64,000 nt of DNA, taken from assembly GCF_002764115.1 (NCBI RefSeq), contig NZ_CP017941.1:372001-436000 (forward strand). Reading direction: 5' to 3'. This stretch comes from Phyllobacterium zundukense. Lineage in GTDB: Bacteria; Pseudomonadota; Alphaproteobacteria; Rhizobiales; Rhizobiaceae. Positions 45,957-55,093 of the stretch are shown piece after piece; the stretch's first letter is position 1, and each line of letters starts with the position of its first letter. The position numbers and the translations under genes are program-made. The notes under the pieces were generated by a model. It had not been told where the DNA came from, ran no database searches, and worked only from the letters and a program-made list of their open reading frames with translations.

Positions 45957-45959
45957 AGG

Positions 45960-46240
45960 TCAAATACTCACGATCTGGACCGTCGGCAGAAGGTGCCCAG
46001 CGGCGCCGAACCCGGCGCCGACCAGGCGATCACCACCGGCACCCCATATTTTCAGGCTCGGCACGATGCCGAGCAGGCGGTTGCCGATGGCCGATTCAAC
46101 AGTGCCGGGCTCCGGCCGTGCGCTGCCTGAAACAGGATGACCGGCGGTCGGGCACATGCGATCAGCGCGGATACGACACCGGCCAGAAACAGCCGGGAGA
46201 GATGCATCCGCGTAAAGATTGCCTTTCGTGCCGGTCATCG
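45960..46240 (-). pseudogene. BenE-like benzoate symporter remnant
   Basis: In two minus-strand frames the pieces HLSRLFLAGVVSALI, RPPVILFQAAHG, and KYGVPVVIAWSAPGSAPLGTF follow the N-terminus of BenE benzoate/H+ symporters in order. The remaining membrane helices are absent, as pcaD begins directly after it. Confidence 0.45.
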
Positions 46241-46251
46241 TTTCCTCTCCC

Positions 46252-47583
46252 CTATGCCGCGGCAAGCTGCACGGCGACGGCGCGGCGTGCGTTGCTTATC
46301 GCGAACACCAGCATCGCCAGAGCCGCGATCGCCGCAGGGATGGAGAAGATCAGAAAGTTCTGCTGGATCGGAAATTCCATCGCCAGCAGCGCGCCGCCCA
46401 TGGTGGGGCCGACAATGGCACCGATGCGGCCAACGCCCGAAGCCCAGCCGAGCCCCGTGGAGCGGACGGACAGGTTATAGAGCTGGGCCACGCTGGCATA
46501 GAGCAGGATCTGCGTGCCGATGGTGGTGGCGCCCGCAACGAACACCATCAGAAACAGCAGCCCAGCGGACGGGTTGAAGCCGATCAGCGCGATCGACACG
46601 GCAGCAGCAACGAAGAAGCCGACCACCACCTTTGGCAGACCGAACCGGTCGCCCAACCGACCGCCAGCGATCGCTCCGACCATGCCGCCGAAATTGAGCG
46701 AGAATAGGCTGAGCAGGCTCGCCTTCTCGGCATAGCCGGCTTCCTGCAGCACCTTCGGCAGCCAGGACGACAGGAGATAGACGAGCAGCAGGCAGCAGAA
46801 GAAGGCGACCCACAGCATGAGTGTACGCAGCGTACGTTGGTGACGGAACAGCTCCGCGACCGACGCGGACGCGCCCTTGATTTCGGAAAAGACCAGCCTG
46901 TCGGCCTCGCCGAGGCGCGCGGAGGGATCAATCTTGGCGTAGATCCGCTTCGCCTTCTCCTGCTCGCCCTGACGGATGAGGAAGCCGAGCGATTCCGGCA
47001 GCTTCCACAGGATGACCGGCAACAGCACCAGCGGCAGCGCGGCGACGAAGAACATTGGCTTCCAGCCGAACTGCGGGATGAGGCCGATGCCGAGGCCCGC
47101 CGCGACCATGCCGCCGACCGAATAACCCGAGAACATCAGAGCCACCATTGTGCCGCGAAGGCGCTTGGGCGCATACTCGTTCATCAGCGCCACCGCATTC
47201 GGCATGAGCCCGCCGCACCCCAGACCGGCGACGAAACGGAAGATCTTGAACTCGCCCGGCGAGCTGGCGAGGCCGGTGAGCAGAGTGGACACCGTGAAGA
47301 GCACGAAGCTGATGGCGATGCCCTTCTTGCGGCCGATCCTGTCGGCCAGCGGTCCGAAAAAGAGAGCGCCGAACATCATGCCGAATAGCGCCCAGGCCTG
47401 CAGCGCGCCGGCCTGCGGCTTGCTCAGGCCCCACTCGGCGATCAGCGTCGGCAACACGGTGCCGGCGACGAACACGTCATAGCCGTCGACGATCAGCAGC
47501 AGGGCGCAGAGCCCCACTACCAACCATTGAAATCCGCCGAACGGATTGTTGTCTATAGCCTCATTCACATCGATGGTGCGCAT
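46252..47583 (-). CDS. benK: aromatic acid:H+ symporter family MFS transporter (BenK-like)
   Basis: A 443-residue twelve-helix MFS protein of the aromatic acid:H+ symporter family. The loop 2-3 motif is FGPLADRIGRKKG, helix 1 carries the acidic motif LLLIVDGYDVFVAG (DGxD) needed for aromatic acid transport, and loop 8-9 has GGRLGDRFGLPK. The gene sits directly after benD, so benzoate is the expected substrate. The ATG at 47583 has GGGAGGAG. This probably supersedes the broken BenE-like gene downstream. Confidence 0.88.
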   Translation of the reverse strand: MRTIDVNEAIDNNPFGGFQWLVVGLCALLLIVDGYDVFVAGTVLPTLIAEWGLSKPQAGALQAWALFGMMFGALFFGPLADRIGRKKGIAISFVLFTVSTLLTGLASSPGEFKIFRFVAGLGCGGLMPNAVALMNEYAPKRLRGTMVALMFSGYSVGGMVAAGLGIGLIPQFGWKPMFFVAALPLVLLPVILWKLPESLGFLIRQGEQEKAKRIYAKIDPSARLGEADRLVFSEIKGASASVAELFRHQRTLRTLMLWVAFFCCLLLVYLLSSWLPKVLQEAGYAEKASLLSLFSLNFGGMVGAIAGGRLGDRFGLPKVVVGFFVAAAVSIALIGFNPSAGLLFLMVFVAGATTIGTQILLYASVAQLYNLSVRSTGLGWASGVGRIGAIVGPTMGGALLAMEFPIQQNFLIFSIPAAIAALAMLVFAISNARRAVAVQLAAA

Positions 47584-47627
47584 TGTCACTCCTCCCAGAG
47601 TCGTTGTGCATTCCAATTCTCAAGTCT

Positions 47628-48416
47628 TCAGCCGAGATCACCTCCGGCGACGGGCAGCACGCTGCCGGTGATGTAGGACGCCTCGTCGGAGGCCAGGAAC
47701 AGGATCGGCGCGGCCTGTTCGTCGATAGTCCCGTACCGCTTCATGAAGCTGGACTGCTTCACCTGATCCACGACCACGGCCATCCACGCCTTCTCTGTCT
47801 CCGTGTCGCCGGCGGCATTGCGCGGGACGCGGCGCGGCGGCGCCTCCGTCCCGCCGGGCGCCGTGGCGACCACGCGGATGTTGCGTTCCGCCAGTTCCAT
47901 CGCCAGCGATTGGGTGATGGCGTTAACTCCGCCCTTGGCCGCCGAATAGGGCACGCGGTGGATGCCGCGCGTGGCGTTCGAGGAAACGTTGACAATCGTG
48001 CCGCCGCCGCGATTGAACAGGTGCGGCAGGACAGCGTGACAGCAGTAGAGCGTCGGCATCAGCGAGCGGCGGATCTCGGCATCGATCTGCTGCGGCTCGA
48101 ATTCAGCATAGGGGCGCATGCGGATCGCCCCACCGACATTGTTGATCAGGATGTCGATGCCGCCGAACCGCGCCTCGGCAAACTGCATCGCTGCCGCCGC
48201 GCCTTCATAGGTTTCGAGGTCAGCCTTGAATGCCGCGGTTTCGGCATCTCGTGCCTCGGCCGCAACATCGGCGATGAAGTCGGCGCGATCGACGAAGACC
48301 ACCTTGCCGCCTTCCTCTGCCGCGCGGATCGCTACGGTGCGGCCGATGCCCTGCGCGGCGCCGGTCACGACCAGCACCTTGCCGGCAAAGCGATCCGCGA
48401 AGCGCGCGGTGCTCAT
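47628..48416 (-). CDS. benD: 1,6-dihydroxycyclohexa-2,4-diene-1-carboxylate dehydrogenase
   Basis: A 262-residue short-chain dehydrogenase that oxidises and decarboxylates the benzoate cis-diol to catechol. It has the NAD motif VTGAAQGIGRTVAIRAAEEG, NNVGGAI, the Ser in IVNVSSNATRGIHR and the YxxxK of VPYSAAKGGVNAIT. Its start overlaps the benC stop as ATGA. Length and position fit BenD. Confidence 0.93.
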   Translation of the reverse strand: MSTARFADRFAGKVLVVTGAAQGIGRTVAIRAAEEGGKVVFVDRADFIADVAAEARDAETAAFKADLETYEGAAAAMQFAEARFGGIDILINNVGGAIRMRPYAEFEPQQIDAEIRRSLMPTLYCCHAVLPHLFNRGGGTIVNVSSNATRGIHRVPYSAAKGGVNAITQSLAMELAERNIRVVATAPGGTEAPPRRVPRNAAGDTETEKAWMAVVVDQVKQSSFMKRYGTIDEQAAPILFLASDEASYITGSVLPVAGGDLG

Positions 48417-49435
48417 GCTGCCTCCTTCACGACCGCATTAGGCGTGAACTTTTCGTAGTGGAAGCTGTTCGGCTTCACGTCGTTGTCGTCGAAATGCCTG
48501 CGCACCGCATCGACCATCGGCGGCGGGCCGCAGAGATAGACGTCGACGTCGCCGCCGTTCAGCACCTCGACCGGCATGTGCTGGGTGACCCAGCCTTTGC
48601 GCGGATGGTCCGAGGCCTCCTCGGCCACCACCGTCGTGAAGCTGAAGTTGGGCAGGCGCGCTCTGTGCGCCTCGATCTCCTCGACCAGCACCAGGTCGAG
48701 ATCACGCGTCACGCCATAGATCAGGTGGATGTTCTGCCGCGAATTCTCGCGCGCCAGCACTTCCAGCATCGACAGGAATGGCGCAAGCCCCGTGCCGCCG
48801 GCGAGGAACAGCAGCGGCCTCTGGACGTCGCGGAGATAGAAACTCCCCAGCGGCCCTGTGAGTTCGAGTTTCGTGCCGACCTCGGCACGCTCCAGCCAGC
48901 CGCTCATCAGCCCGCCGGGTATCTTCTTGATCAGAAAGCCGATGCGCCCTTCGCCGGGCGCCGAGCTGAACGAATAGGAGCGGCTCTGGCCGCTGCACGG
49001 CACGTCGATGTTGACGTATTGGCCGGGCAGGAAGGCAGGCGCAGCGTCCACGTCCAGCTCCAGCATGATGGCCGCATCGTTGTGCGGGCTCACGCGCGCC
49101 ACTGTCGCGGAGAACTTCTGCTGCCCCGTCTTGCAGGCGACCGACGTCGTCGGCACGGCGATCACGCAATCCGAGGTCGGCTTCATCTGGCAGGTCAGCA
49201 CAAGACCGCTCTCGGCCTCGTCGGCGGTCAAGGCGTCGTCGATGAAGTCGTCGCCGAGGTCGTAGCTGCCGCTCTCCGCGCGGCACTTGCAGGTCCCGCA
49301 CACGCCGTCGGAACAGTCCATCGGCAGGTTGATCTTGCTGCGAAAGGCGGCATCGAGAACCTTCTCGCCGTCCTTGCACTCGATGAAACGGGTCAGCCCG
49401 TCCTCGAAGTTTAATGCGATGCTGTAGCAGGCCAT
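48413..49435 (-). CDS. benC: benzoate 1,2-dioxygenase electron transfer component
   Basis: A 340-residue reductase. The N-terminal plant-type [2Fe-2S] ferredoxin has ligands in DCSDGVCGTCKC and VLTCQM. The FAD domain has RSYSFSSAPGE and the NADH domain has LFLAGGTGLAPFLSML and LCGPPPMVDAV. It passes electrons from NADH to the BenAB oxygenase. It begins 42 bases after benB and overlaps benD by four bases. Confidence 0.94.
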   Translation of the reverse strand: MACYSIALNFEDGLTRFIECKDGEKVLDAAFRSKINLPMDCSDGVCGTCKCRAESGSYDLGDDFIDDALTADEAESGLVLTCQMKPTSDCVIAVPTTSVACKTGQQKFSATVARVSPHNDAAIMLELDVDAAPAFLPGQYVNIDVPCSGQSRSYSFSSAPGEGRIGFLIKKIPGGLMSGWLERAEVGTKLELTGPLGSFYLRDVQRPLLFLAGGTGLAPFLSMLEVLARENSRQNIHLIYGVTRDLDLVLVEEIEAHRARLPNFSFTTVVAEEASDHPRKGWVTQHMPVEVLNGGDVDVYLCGPPPMVDAVRRHFDDNDVKPNSFHYEKFTPNAVVKEAA

Positions 49436-49477
49436 GGAACTCTCCTCATTAGTCCCTGCCCCGGTCGGCGACGTCCG

Positions 49478-49966
49478 TCAGATGTGATAGACGTCGATGA
49501 CCTGGCGGATGTAGTCGTTCTTCAGCACGATCTTCTTGCTGGCGATCAGCAGCACGTCGTCGCTCTTGCGCAGGGTGACGAACAGGGTTCCGAAGAACTG
49601 GTCGGTGACCTTGTAGCGATGGTTCAACGTGTGGAAGTTGTAGCGCACATCGACCTCGCCGCCCCGGACCGCCAACACTTCGACATTGGTCACGTTGTGG
49701 CTGGTGCGCGGTTCCGGCGTGGATGCGCCGGAACGCTCGGTCTTGATGCGGAACACGCGGTCTTCCAGTCCATCGCGGTTGGGGTAGTAGATCAGCGAGA
49801 TCTGCGAGTGCGGATCCTCGGTGATCTGGTCGTCGTCGTCCCAGGCTGGCATCCAGTAGGTCACGTCGGGGGCATAGCAGGTCAGCCATTCGTCCCATTC
49901 GCGATCGTCCAGAAGGCGCGCTTCCCGGTAGAGGAAGGCACAGATGGCGTCGTAGGAGATGCTCAT
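49478..49966 (-). CDS. benB: benzoate 1,2-dioxygenase small (beta) subunit
   Basis: A 162-residue ring-hydroxylating dioxygenase beta subunit with the NTF2-like fold: [47 protein letters not shown] and [11 protein letters not shown]. It is structural in the alpha3-beta3 oxygenase. Its ATG overlaps the benA stop as ATGA. Confidence 0.95.
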   Translation of the reverse strand: MSISYDAICAFLYREARLLDDREWDEWLTCYAPDVTYWMPAWDDDDQITEDPHSQISLIYYPNRDGLEDRVFRIKTERSGASTPEPRTSHNVTNVEVLAVRGGEVDVRYNFHTLNHRYKVTDQFFGTLFVTLRKSDDVLLIASKKIVLKNDYIRQVIDVYHI

Positions 49967-51321
49967 GCGACCACTCCTTGCTTCTCGGCCACGAGGGCAT
50001 CACGCATCACCTTGGCCCAGTATTCGTGCTGGCGGACGAACAGGCCCTCGTCCTCGCTGCGCTCGCCGGACAGCAGCGGCTCGATGCCCATCCTCTTTGC
50101 GTTTTCGTCAGGACCATCGATCCAGAGCGGCGCGCCGCGCGAAAGGTCGTTCCATAGCGCAGCGGTGCCGGCATAGCCGGCCTGGCAGGCGCGGAATTCC
50201 TCCAGGTCATCGGCCGTGCCCATGCCGGAGACGTTGAAGAAGTCCTCGTACTGGCGGATGCGCAGCGCGCGGTCGGCGGCACTTTCGCCTTTGGGCGCGA
50301 AGCAGAAGATGCTGATCTCGGTCTTGTCGACGCTGATCGGGCGCGTCACGCGGATCTGCGTGCTGAACTGGTCCATCAGGAAGACGTTTGGATAGAGGCA
50401 GAGATTGCGGGTCTGGTTGACGATGAAATCCGCCTTGTCCTCGCCGACGCGTGCCTTGATCTCGTCGCGGTGGTTGTAGACCGGACGAACCTCGGGGTTC
50501 ATCGTATTGGTCCACAGCAGGATGTGGCCGTTGTCAAAGCCGTAGACGCCCGCGACCGAGCGGCTCCAGCTGTTGGCGTCGACGGCCTTCGTGCCCTCCT
50601 CCTTGCGCCGGCCCATAGTGGCGGCGTAGTTCCAGTGCACGGAGCTGACGTGATAGCCGTCGCAGCCATTCTCCATCTGCAGCTTCCAGTTGCCATCGTA
50701 GATGTAGGACGAATTGCCCCGCAGCACTTCCAGCCCATTCGGCGCCTGGTCGACGATCTGGTCGATGATGACCTTCGTCTCGCTGAGATAGTCCTCGAGC
50801 GTCGCTACCTCGTCATTCAGGCTGCCGAACAGAAAGCCCCGATAGCTCTCGAACCGCGGAACGCGCTTCAGGTCGTGCGATCCTTCCTGCGCGAACTGGG
50901 GCGGATACTGGGTGGATTTCTCGTCCTTGACCTTCAGCAGTTTGCCCGTGTTAGAAAACGTCCAGCCGTGGAAGGGACAGGTGAAGCTGCCCTTGTTGCC
51001 GTGCTTGCGCCGGCACAGCATGGCGCCGCGATGGGCGCAGGCATTGATGACCGCATGCAGTTCCCCGTTTTTGTCGCGGGTGACGACAACCGGCTGACGG
51101 CCGATATAGGTCGTATAGTAGTCGTTGTTCTCAGGAATCTGGCTTTCGTGGGCCAGATAGACCCAGTTGCTTTCGAAGATGTGCTTCATCTCCAGTTCGA
51201 ACAGGTCTTCGTTCGTGAAGATGTCGCGGCGGCAACGGAATATGCCGGCCTCCTTGTCGTCCTGCACGGCGGTGGCGAGCAGATGATCCAGGTCCCGGGC
51301 TTTGTCGATAATTGCAGACAT
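49963..51321 (-). CDS. benA: benzoate 1,2-dioxygenase large (alpha) subunit
   Basis: A 452-residue oxygenase alpha subunit. The Rieske [2Fe-2S] ligands lie in [11 protein letters not shown] and [11 protein letters not shown]. The mononuclear iron site is [16 protein letters not shown], with the bridging Asp and the two His. It adds O2 to benzoate to form the cis-1,2-diol carboxylate. GGGAGGAAGG precedes the ATG. Sequence closeness to BenA rather than anthranilate dioxygenase is inferred from the benD partner. Confidence 0.95.
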   Translation of the reverse strand: MSAIIDKARDLDHLLATAVQDDKEAGIFRCRRDIFTNEDLFELEMKHIFESNWVYLAHESQIPENNDYYTTYIGRQPVVVTRDKNGELHAVINACAHRGAMLCRRKHGNKGSFTCPFHGWTFSNTGKLLKVKDEKSTQYPPQFAQEGSHDLKRVPRFESYRGFLFGSLNDEVATLEDYLSETKVIIDQIVDQAPNGLEVLRGNSSYIYDGNWKLQMENGCDGYHVSSVHWNYAATMGRRKEEGTKAVDANSWSRSVAGVYGFDNGHILLWTNTMNPEVRPVYNHRDEIKARVGEDKADFIVNQTRNLCLYPNVFLMDQFSTQIRVTRPISVDKTEISIFCFAPKGESAADRALRIRQYEDFFNVSGMGTADDLEEFRACQAGYAGTAALWNDLSRGAPLWIDGPDENAKRMGIEPLLSGERSEDEGLFVRQHEYWAKVMRDALVAEKQGVVA

Positions 51322-51429
51322 GACCTTCCTCCCGCAAAGTGCGCTATGACGGGCGCAGCCTTTGCAACAATGTCGATGATGACGATGGTGTCGGAGCTGG
51401 CGGCCCGCTTGGGCCGCCGGCCTCGGCGC

Positions 51430-52368
51430 TTACGCGGCTGCGCGCTTGCGCTGCTCGTTGATCTGGTTGTCGACGCCATTCACCAGAGCTGTCAGGTGAA
51501 TGTCGAACTCGATCTCGGCAAACGGGCCGCTCAGGCCATTGGCTTTGATGCTGGCCTCATCGGTTCGCTCGATGAGCGCCGGAACCAGACCGTCGCGCGT
51601 CGCATAAGCGAAATCGTCATTGACCAGCGGATCGCCTTCGATGTTGATCTGGGTCGTCAGCTTGCGATGGTCGTCGGCGCTGATGAACAGGTGGATATGC
51701 GCCGGGCGCTGGCCATGGCGACCGAGTGCCGACAACAACCGCTCGGTCGGGCTGCCCGGCGGCACGCCATAGCCGTGCGGCACGATGCTGCGGAACTTGT
51801 AACAGCCCCTTTCGTCCGCGACGATCGTGCGGCGCATGTTGAACGGCACCTGCTTTCCCGTCGGGTCGAATTGCGAATAGAAACCGCGGGTGTCGCAGTG
51901 CCAGACTTCGACGGTGGCCCCCGGCAACGGCTCGCCGTCGGCGCCGAAGACGGTGCCATGCATGATCAGGGTGTGGCCGTCTTCGTCGGTGCCGTCGTCG
52001 AGACGGGCAAATCCGTGTGATACGGGCGCGCCTGCCACATAGAGCGGGCCTTCGATGGTGCGCGGGGTCGGGTTTTCGATGCCGAGCGCCTCATCGATCG
52101 CGTCGAGGCGCTCGTCGAGGAAATGGTCGAGACCAAGACCGGGCGAGATCAGGCCGGCCTGGCTGGTGGCGCCGATCTCGTTGAGCCAGGCGATGCCGGT
52201 CCAGTATTCGTCGGGGGTGATGTCGAGATCATCAATGGCCTTGAACAGGTCTGACATGATCCGGTGGACGATCTGCTTGACACGCGGATTTCCGCCGTTG
52301 TTGTCGAGGCCGCTCAGGACCTTGAGAAAGTCCTGGATCTCCGGTTTGCCGAAAATTTCTACACTCAT
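51430..52368 (-). CDS. catA: catechol 1,2-dioxygenase
   Basis: A 312-residue intradiol dioxygenase that cleaves catechol to cis,cis-muconate. It has the N-terminal dimerisation helix domain and GPLYVAGAPV (first Tyr ligand), RRTIVADERGCYKFRSIVPHGYGVP (second Tyr ligand and intradiol signature) and GQRPAHIHLFISADDH (two His ligands of Fe3+). It lies between catC and benA on one probable transcript. Confidence 0.95.
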   Translation of the reverse strand: MSVEIFGKPEIQDFLKVLSGLDNNGGNPRVKQIVHRIMSDLFKAIDDLDITPDEYWTGIAWLNEIGATSQAGLISPGLGLDHFLDERLDAIDEALGIENPTPRTIEGPLYVAGAPVSHGFARLDDGTDEDGHTLIMHGTVFGADGEPLPGATVEVWHCDTRGFYSQFDPTGKQVPFNMRRTIVADERGCYKFRSIVPHGYGVPPGSPTERLLSALGRHGQRPAHIHLFISADDHRKLTTQINIEGDPLVNDDFAYATRDGLVPALIERTDEASIKANGLSGPFAEIEFDIHLTALVNGVDNQINEQRKRAAA

Positions 52369-52445
52369 GTTGATTCCTCCACTTGGATTGCTTTGAAAGC
52401 TGGGGCCGCTTCCGTCCTCTCGGCAGCGGCGCCTACTACGGGGTG

Positions 52446-52736
52446 CTAGCTATCGTCGTCACGGACCGCCGAGGGATGTCGAAGCAGCGGCGTCGCCTCG
52501 ATATCCATGAACCTGAACAACGGCAGCCCTGACAGAATCTCGTGCAGCTCCGCATTGTCCTTCACTTCGAAGACGCTGTAGTTCGCGTACTGGCCGGCGA
52601 TGCGCCAGATGTGCCGCCATTTACCACTACGTTGCAGCTCCTGCGAATAGGCCCTTTCCCGGGCGATGATCTCGGCCGCCTCTGCCGCGGGAAGGTCATG
52701 GGGAATGTTTACATCCATCCGTACATGAAACAGCAT
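52446..52736 (-). CDS. catC: muconolactone delta-isomerase
   Basis: A 96-residue protein of full family length: MLFHVRMDVNIPHDLP, ERAYSQELQRSGKWRHIWRIAGQYANYSVFEV, GLPLFRFMDIEATPL. It isomerises muconolactone to 3-oxoadipate enol-lactone, the substrate of PcaD. The start ATG follows the catB stop by four bases. Confidence 0.95.
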   Translation of the reverse strand: MLFHVRMDVNIPHDLPAAEAAEIIARERAYSQELQRSGKWRHIWRIAGQYANYSVFEVKDNAELHEILSGLPLFRFMDIEATPLLRHPSAVRDDDS

Positions 52737-52740
52737 AATC

Positions 52741-53892
52741 TCACCCCACCACACGCAAGCTCGAAGCGTGCTTGCCGCCCCTGCGGAAACGATCGACGGC
52801 CTCCTCGGAGAGCATCACCCCGAGGCCGGGACCCGTCGGCAATTGTAGCTCGAAGTTCTCGAAGCGGAGCGGCTCCTCTAGGAGTTCCTCGGTCAGAAGC
52901 AGGGGACCAAAGAACTCGGTGCCCCATTCCAGTTCCTTGACGGTTGCCATCAACTGCGAGGCGGCGATCGTGCCGATCGGCCCCTCCAGCATGGTGCCGC
53001 CATAAATGCCTACACCCGCGGTTTCCGCGATCGCGATCACCCGGGCGGCGGCGAACAACCCTCCCGCCTGCTCGATCTTGATCGAGAACACGTCGGCTGC
53101 CCGCGCGGTCGCCGCCTCGAGGGCGCTTTCCGGTCCAACGAGAGCCTCGTCGGCCATGATGGCAATCGGGCAATTCCGCCGCAGACGGGCGAGCGCTGCG
53201 ATCCCCGGCACTGGTTGTTCGACCAGTACACAGCCCGCGTCGGCCAGAGCCTGGATCGCATTGCGCGCCTCTCGCTCCCGCCACGCCATGTTCACGTCGA
53301 CCCGGATGGAGGCCAGGTCCGGCAGCGCCTTGCGGATGGCGCTCACATGGCGGATATCATCGTCAATCGACTTTACCCCGATCTTCAGCTTGAAGTCCTT
53401 GTGGCGCCGCCGGTCGAGCATGGCTTGCGCCTCATCGATGTCCTTGACGGTGTCGCCGGAGGCGAGCGTCCAGGCAATTGGAAGGCTGTCACGGCGCCGC
53501 CCACCGAGTAGTTCCGACATCGGCAGACCGAGGCGGCGCGCATGGCAATCGATGAGCGCCACCTCGACCGCGCATTTGGCGAAGTGATTTCCCTTTACCG
53601 CTTTGACGACGACGTCCATGGCAGCCTGGATGCGCGTCGCATCACGGCCGATCAGCAGCGGCGCGATATACGCGTCGATCGTCAACTTCATGCCTTCCGG
53701 ACTTTCCGGCCCATAAGCGAGACCGCCGATCGTCGTCCCCTCTCCGAGCCCCTCGAAGCCGTCGGAGCAGCGGACGCGGACGATCGTGATGCTCTGCCGG
53801 TTCATGGTCACCATCGACAGCCGATGGGGCCGGATGGTGGGCAGATCGAGTATAATCGTTTCGATCGCACTGATACGGATTTCCGTAGACAC
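52741..53892 (-). CDS. catB: muconate cycloisomerase
   Basis: A 383-residue enolase-superfamily enzyme converting cis,cis-muconate to muconolactone. The catalytic Lys pair is in KDFKLKIGVKS. Metal ligands are in SIRVDVNMAWRE (Asp), VLVEQPVPG (Glu) and IAIMADEALVGP (Asp). The second base is in VFSIKIEQAGG. The GTG start has GGGAGGAAAG. First gene of the leftward ben-cat transcript and divergent from the LysR regulator. Confidence 0.94.
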   Translation of the reverse strand: MSTEIRISAIETIILDLPTIRPHRLSMVTMNRQSITIVRVRCSDGFEGLGEGTTIGGLAYGPESPEGMKLTIDAYIAPLLIGRDATRIQAAMDVVVKAVKGNHFAKCAVEVALIDCHARRLGLPMSELLGGRRRDSLPIAWTLASGDTVKDIDEAQAMLDRRRHKDFKLKIGVKSIDDDIRHVSAIRKALPDLASIRVDVNMAWREREARNAIQALADAGCVLVEQPVPGIAALARLRRNCPIAIMADEALVGPESALEAATARAADVFSIKIEQAGGLFAAARVIAIAETAGVGIYGGTMLEGPIGTIAASQLMATVKELEWGTEFFGPLLLTEELLEEPLRFENFELQLPTGPGLGVMLSEEAVDRFRRGGKHASSLRVVG

Positions 53893-53968
53893 CAGGCTTT
53901 CCTCCCTTGATTACGAGGAAATTAGCGCCCATTTTGAAATCAGTCCAAAACTATAAAAGTTGGATTTG

Positions 53969-53983
53969 ATACCTGAAAGGTAT
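53969..53983. promoter_or_regulatory. LysR-type operator between catB and catR
   Basis: A palindrome ATACCT-GAA-AGGTAT contains a T-N11-A core, the LysR-type recognition pattern, in the 92-bp divergent intergenic region. It overlaps the likely ribosome site of the regulator gene, so binding would also repress the regulator. Confidence 0.6.
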
Positions 53984-53984
53984 A

Positions 53985-54920
53985 ATGATGGAACTGAGGC
54001 AGCTGCGCTATTTTCTTGCCGTCGCGCGCGAGCGGAACTTCTCGCGTGCCGCGGAAATCCTGCATATCGCACAGCCGCCCCTCAGCCGGCAGATCCAGCA
54101 ATTGGAAGACGAACTGGGCGTTCTGCTTATCGACCGGTCGAACCGTCCTCTCGATCTGACGGAGGCCGGCCGCTTCTTCTACGAACAGGCTGGGCAGATC
54201 ATCGCCCGGACCGAGCACATGCGCGAGCAGACGCGCAAGATCGGCTTGTCCAAACGAGAGCGTTACGTCATCGGCTGCGTCGGTTCGACCCTTTATGGCG
54301 GCATGCCGGACCTCGTCCGCCGCATGCGCCAGCGCTGGCCGGAACTCGACATCGAGATCCGCGAAATGATGTCGACCGAGCAGGTCATCGCTCTCAAGGA
54401 AAGGCGGATCGATCTGGGTTTCGGCAGGGTTCGCTTCAACGATCGGGAGGTCGAGAGGCTGACGCTTCGAGAGGAACGACTGGTCGTCGCTTTCCCCAAG
54501 GGACATCCGAAATCGCTCTCCACCGAGCCGATCGCGCTTGCCGAACTGGAGGGTGAGCCGCTCATCGTCTACCCGTCGGCTCCGCGCCCGAGCTTTGCCG
54601 ACGAGATCCTCAACATGTTGAGCGAGCAAGGCATTTCTCCTGGCAGCGTGGAAGAGGTCCGTGAAATCCAGACCGCATTGGGTATCGTGGCGGCCGGGGT
54701 GAGCTTGTGCATCATTCCCGCGGCGTCGCAGCGGCAAAGACCCGACGACGTGTGCTACCGCACCATAAAGGACGAGAACGCCACGTCGCCGGTCATCATG
54801 AGCTTCAGGCGCGACGATGCGAAGGGAAGGATCGAAGAGATCAAGCAGATCATTCGCAAGATGTACGCCGACAATCCGCCTTGGCTGCAGCTATCCAACG
54901 TACAACTCGACGGAGCGTGA
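53985..54920 (+). CDS. catR: LysR-family activator of the cat/ben genes
   Basis: A 311-residue LysR regulator. The N-terminal winged helix is ELRQLRYFLAVARERNFSRAAEILHIAQPPLSRQIQQLEDELG and the effector-binding domain runs from about residue 95. Its high similarity in layout to CatR/BenM and its divergent position suggest activation in response to cis,cis-muconate. The start used is the first of two adjacent ATGs. Confidence 0.9.
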   Translation: MMELRQLRYFLAVARERNFSRAAEILHIAQPPLSRQIQQLEDELGVLLIDRSNRPLDLTEAGRFFYEQAGQIIARTEHMREQTRKIGLSKRERYVIGCVGSTLYGGMPDLVRRMRQRWPELDIEIREMMSTEQVIALKERRIDLGFGRVRFNDREVERLTLREERLVVAFPKGHPKSLSTEPIALAELEGEPLIVYPSAPRPSFADEILNMLSEQGISPGSVEEVREIQTALGIVAAGVSLCIIPAASQRQRPDDVCYRTIKDENATSPVIMSFRRDDAKGRIEEIKQIIRKMYADNPPWLQLSNVQLDGA

Positions 54921-55093
54921 GGTCCCTCGCATTCGCGGCTGCACCGAAAGCCGGCATCCAAGACTGGCGCTCCAGCTCTTCGCACCTTTGCGCAAAGCAG
55001 GAATTCCCCGGAGATCCGTTTTCGGCCACGATTTACCAATGACCGCCTTCGCAGATTTCGAACTGGTGACAGCTGTCGATTTACACTTGAAAC

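Noticed and set aside
50470..52020. 516-codon open frame on the plus strand opposite benA and catA
   Set aside because: It is the mirror of strongly conserved genes in GC-rich DNA, has no ribosome site and no domain. The same applies to long antisense frames opposite benC (48458-49414), the NreB-like gene (24844-25863) and the PEP-mutase-like gene (3421-4383).
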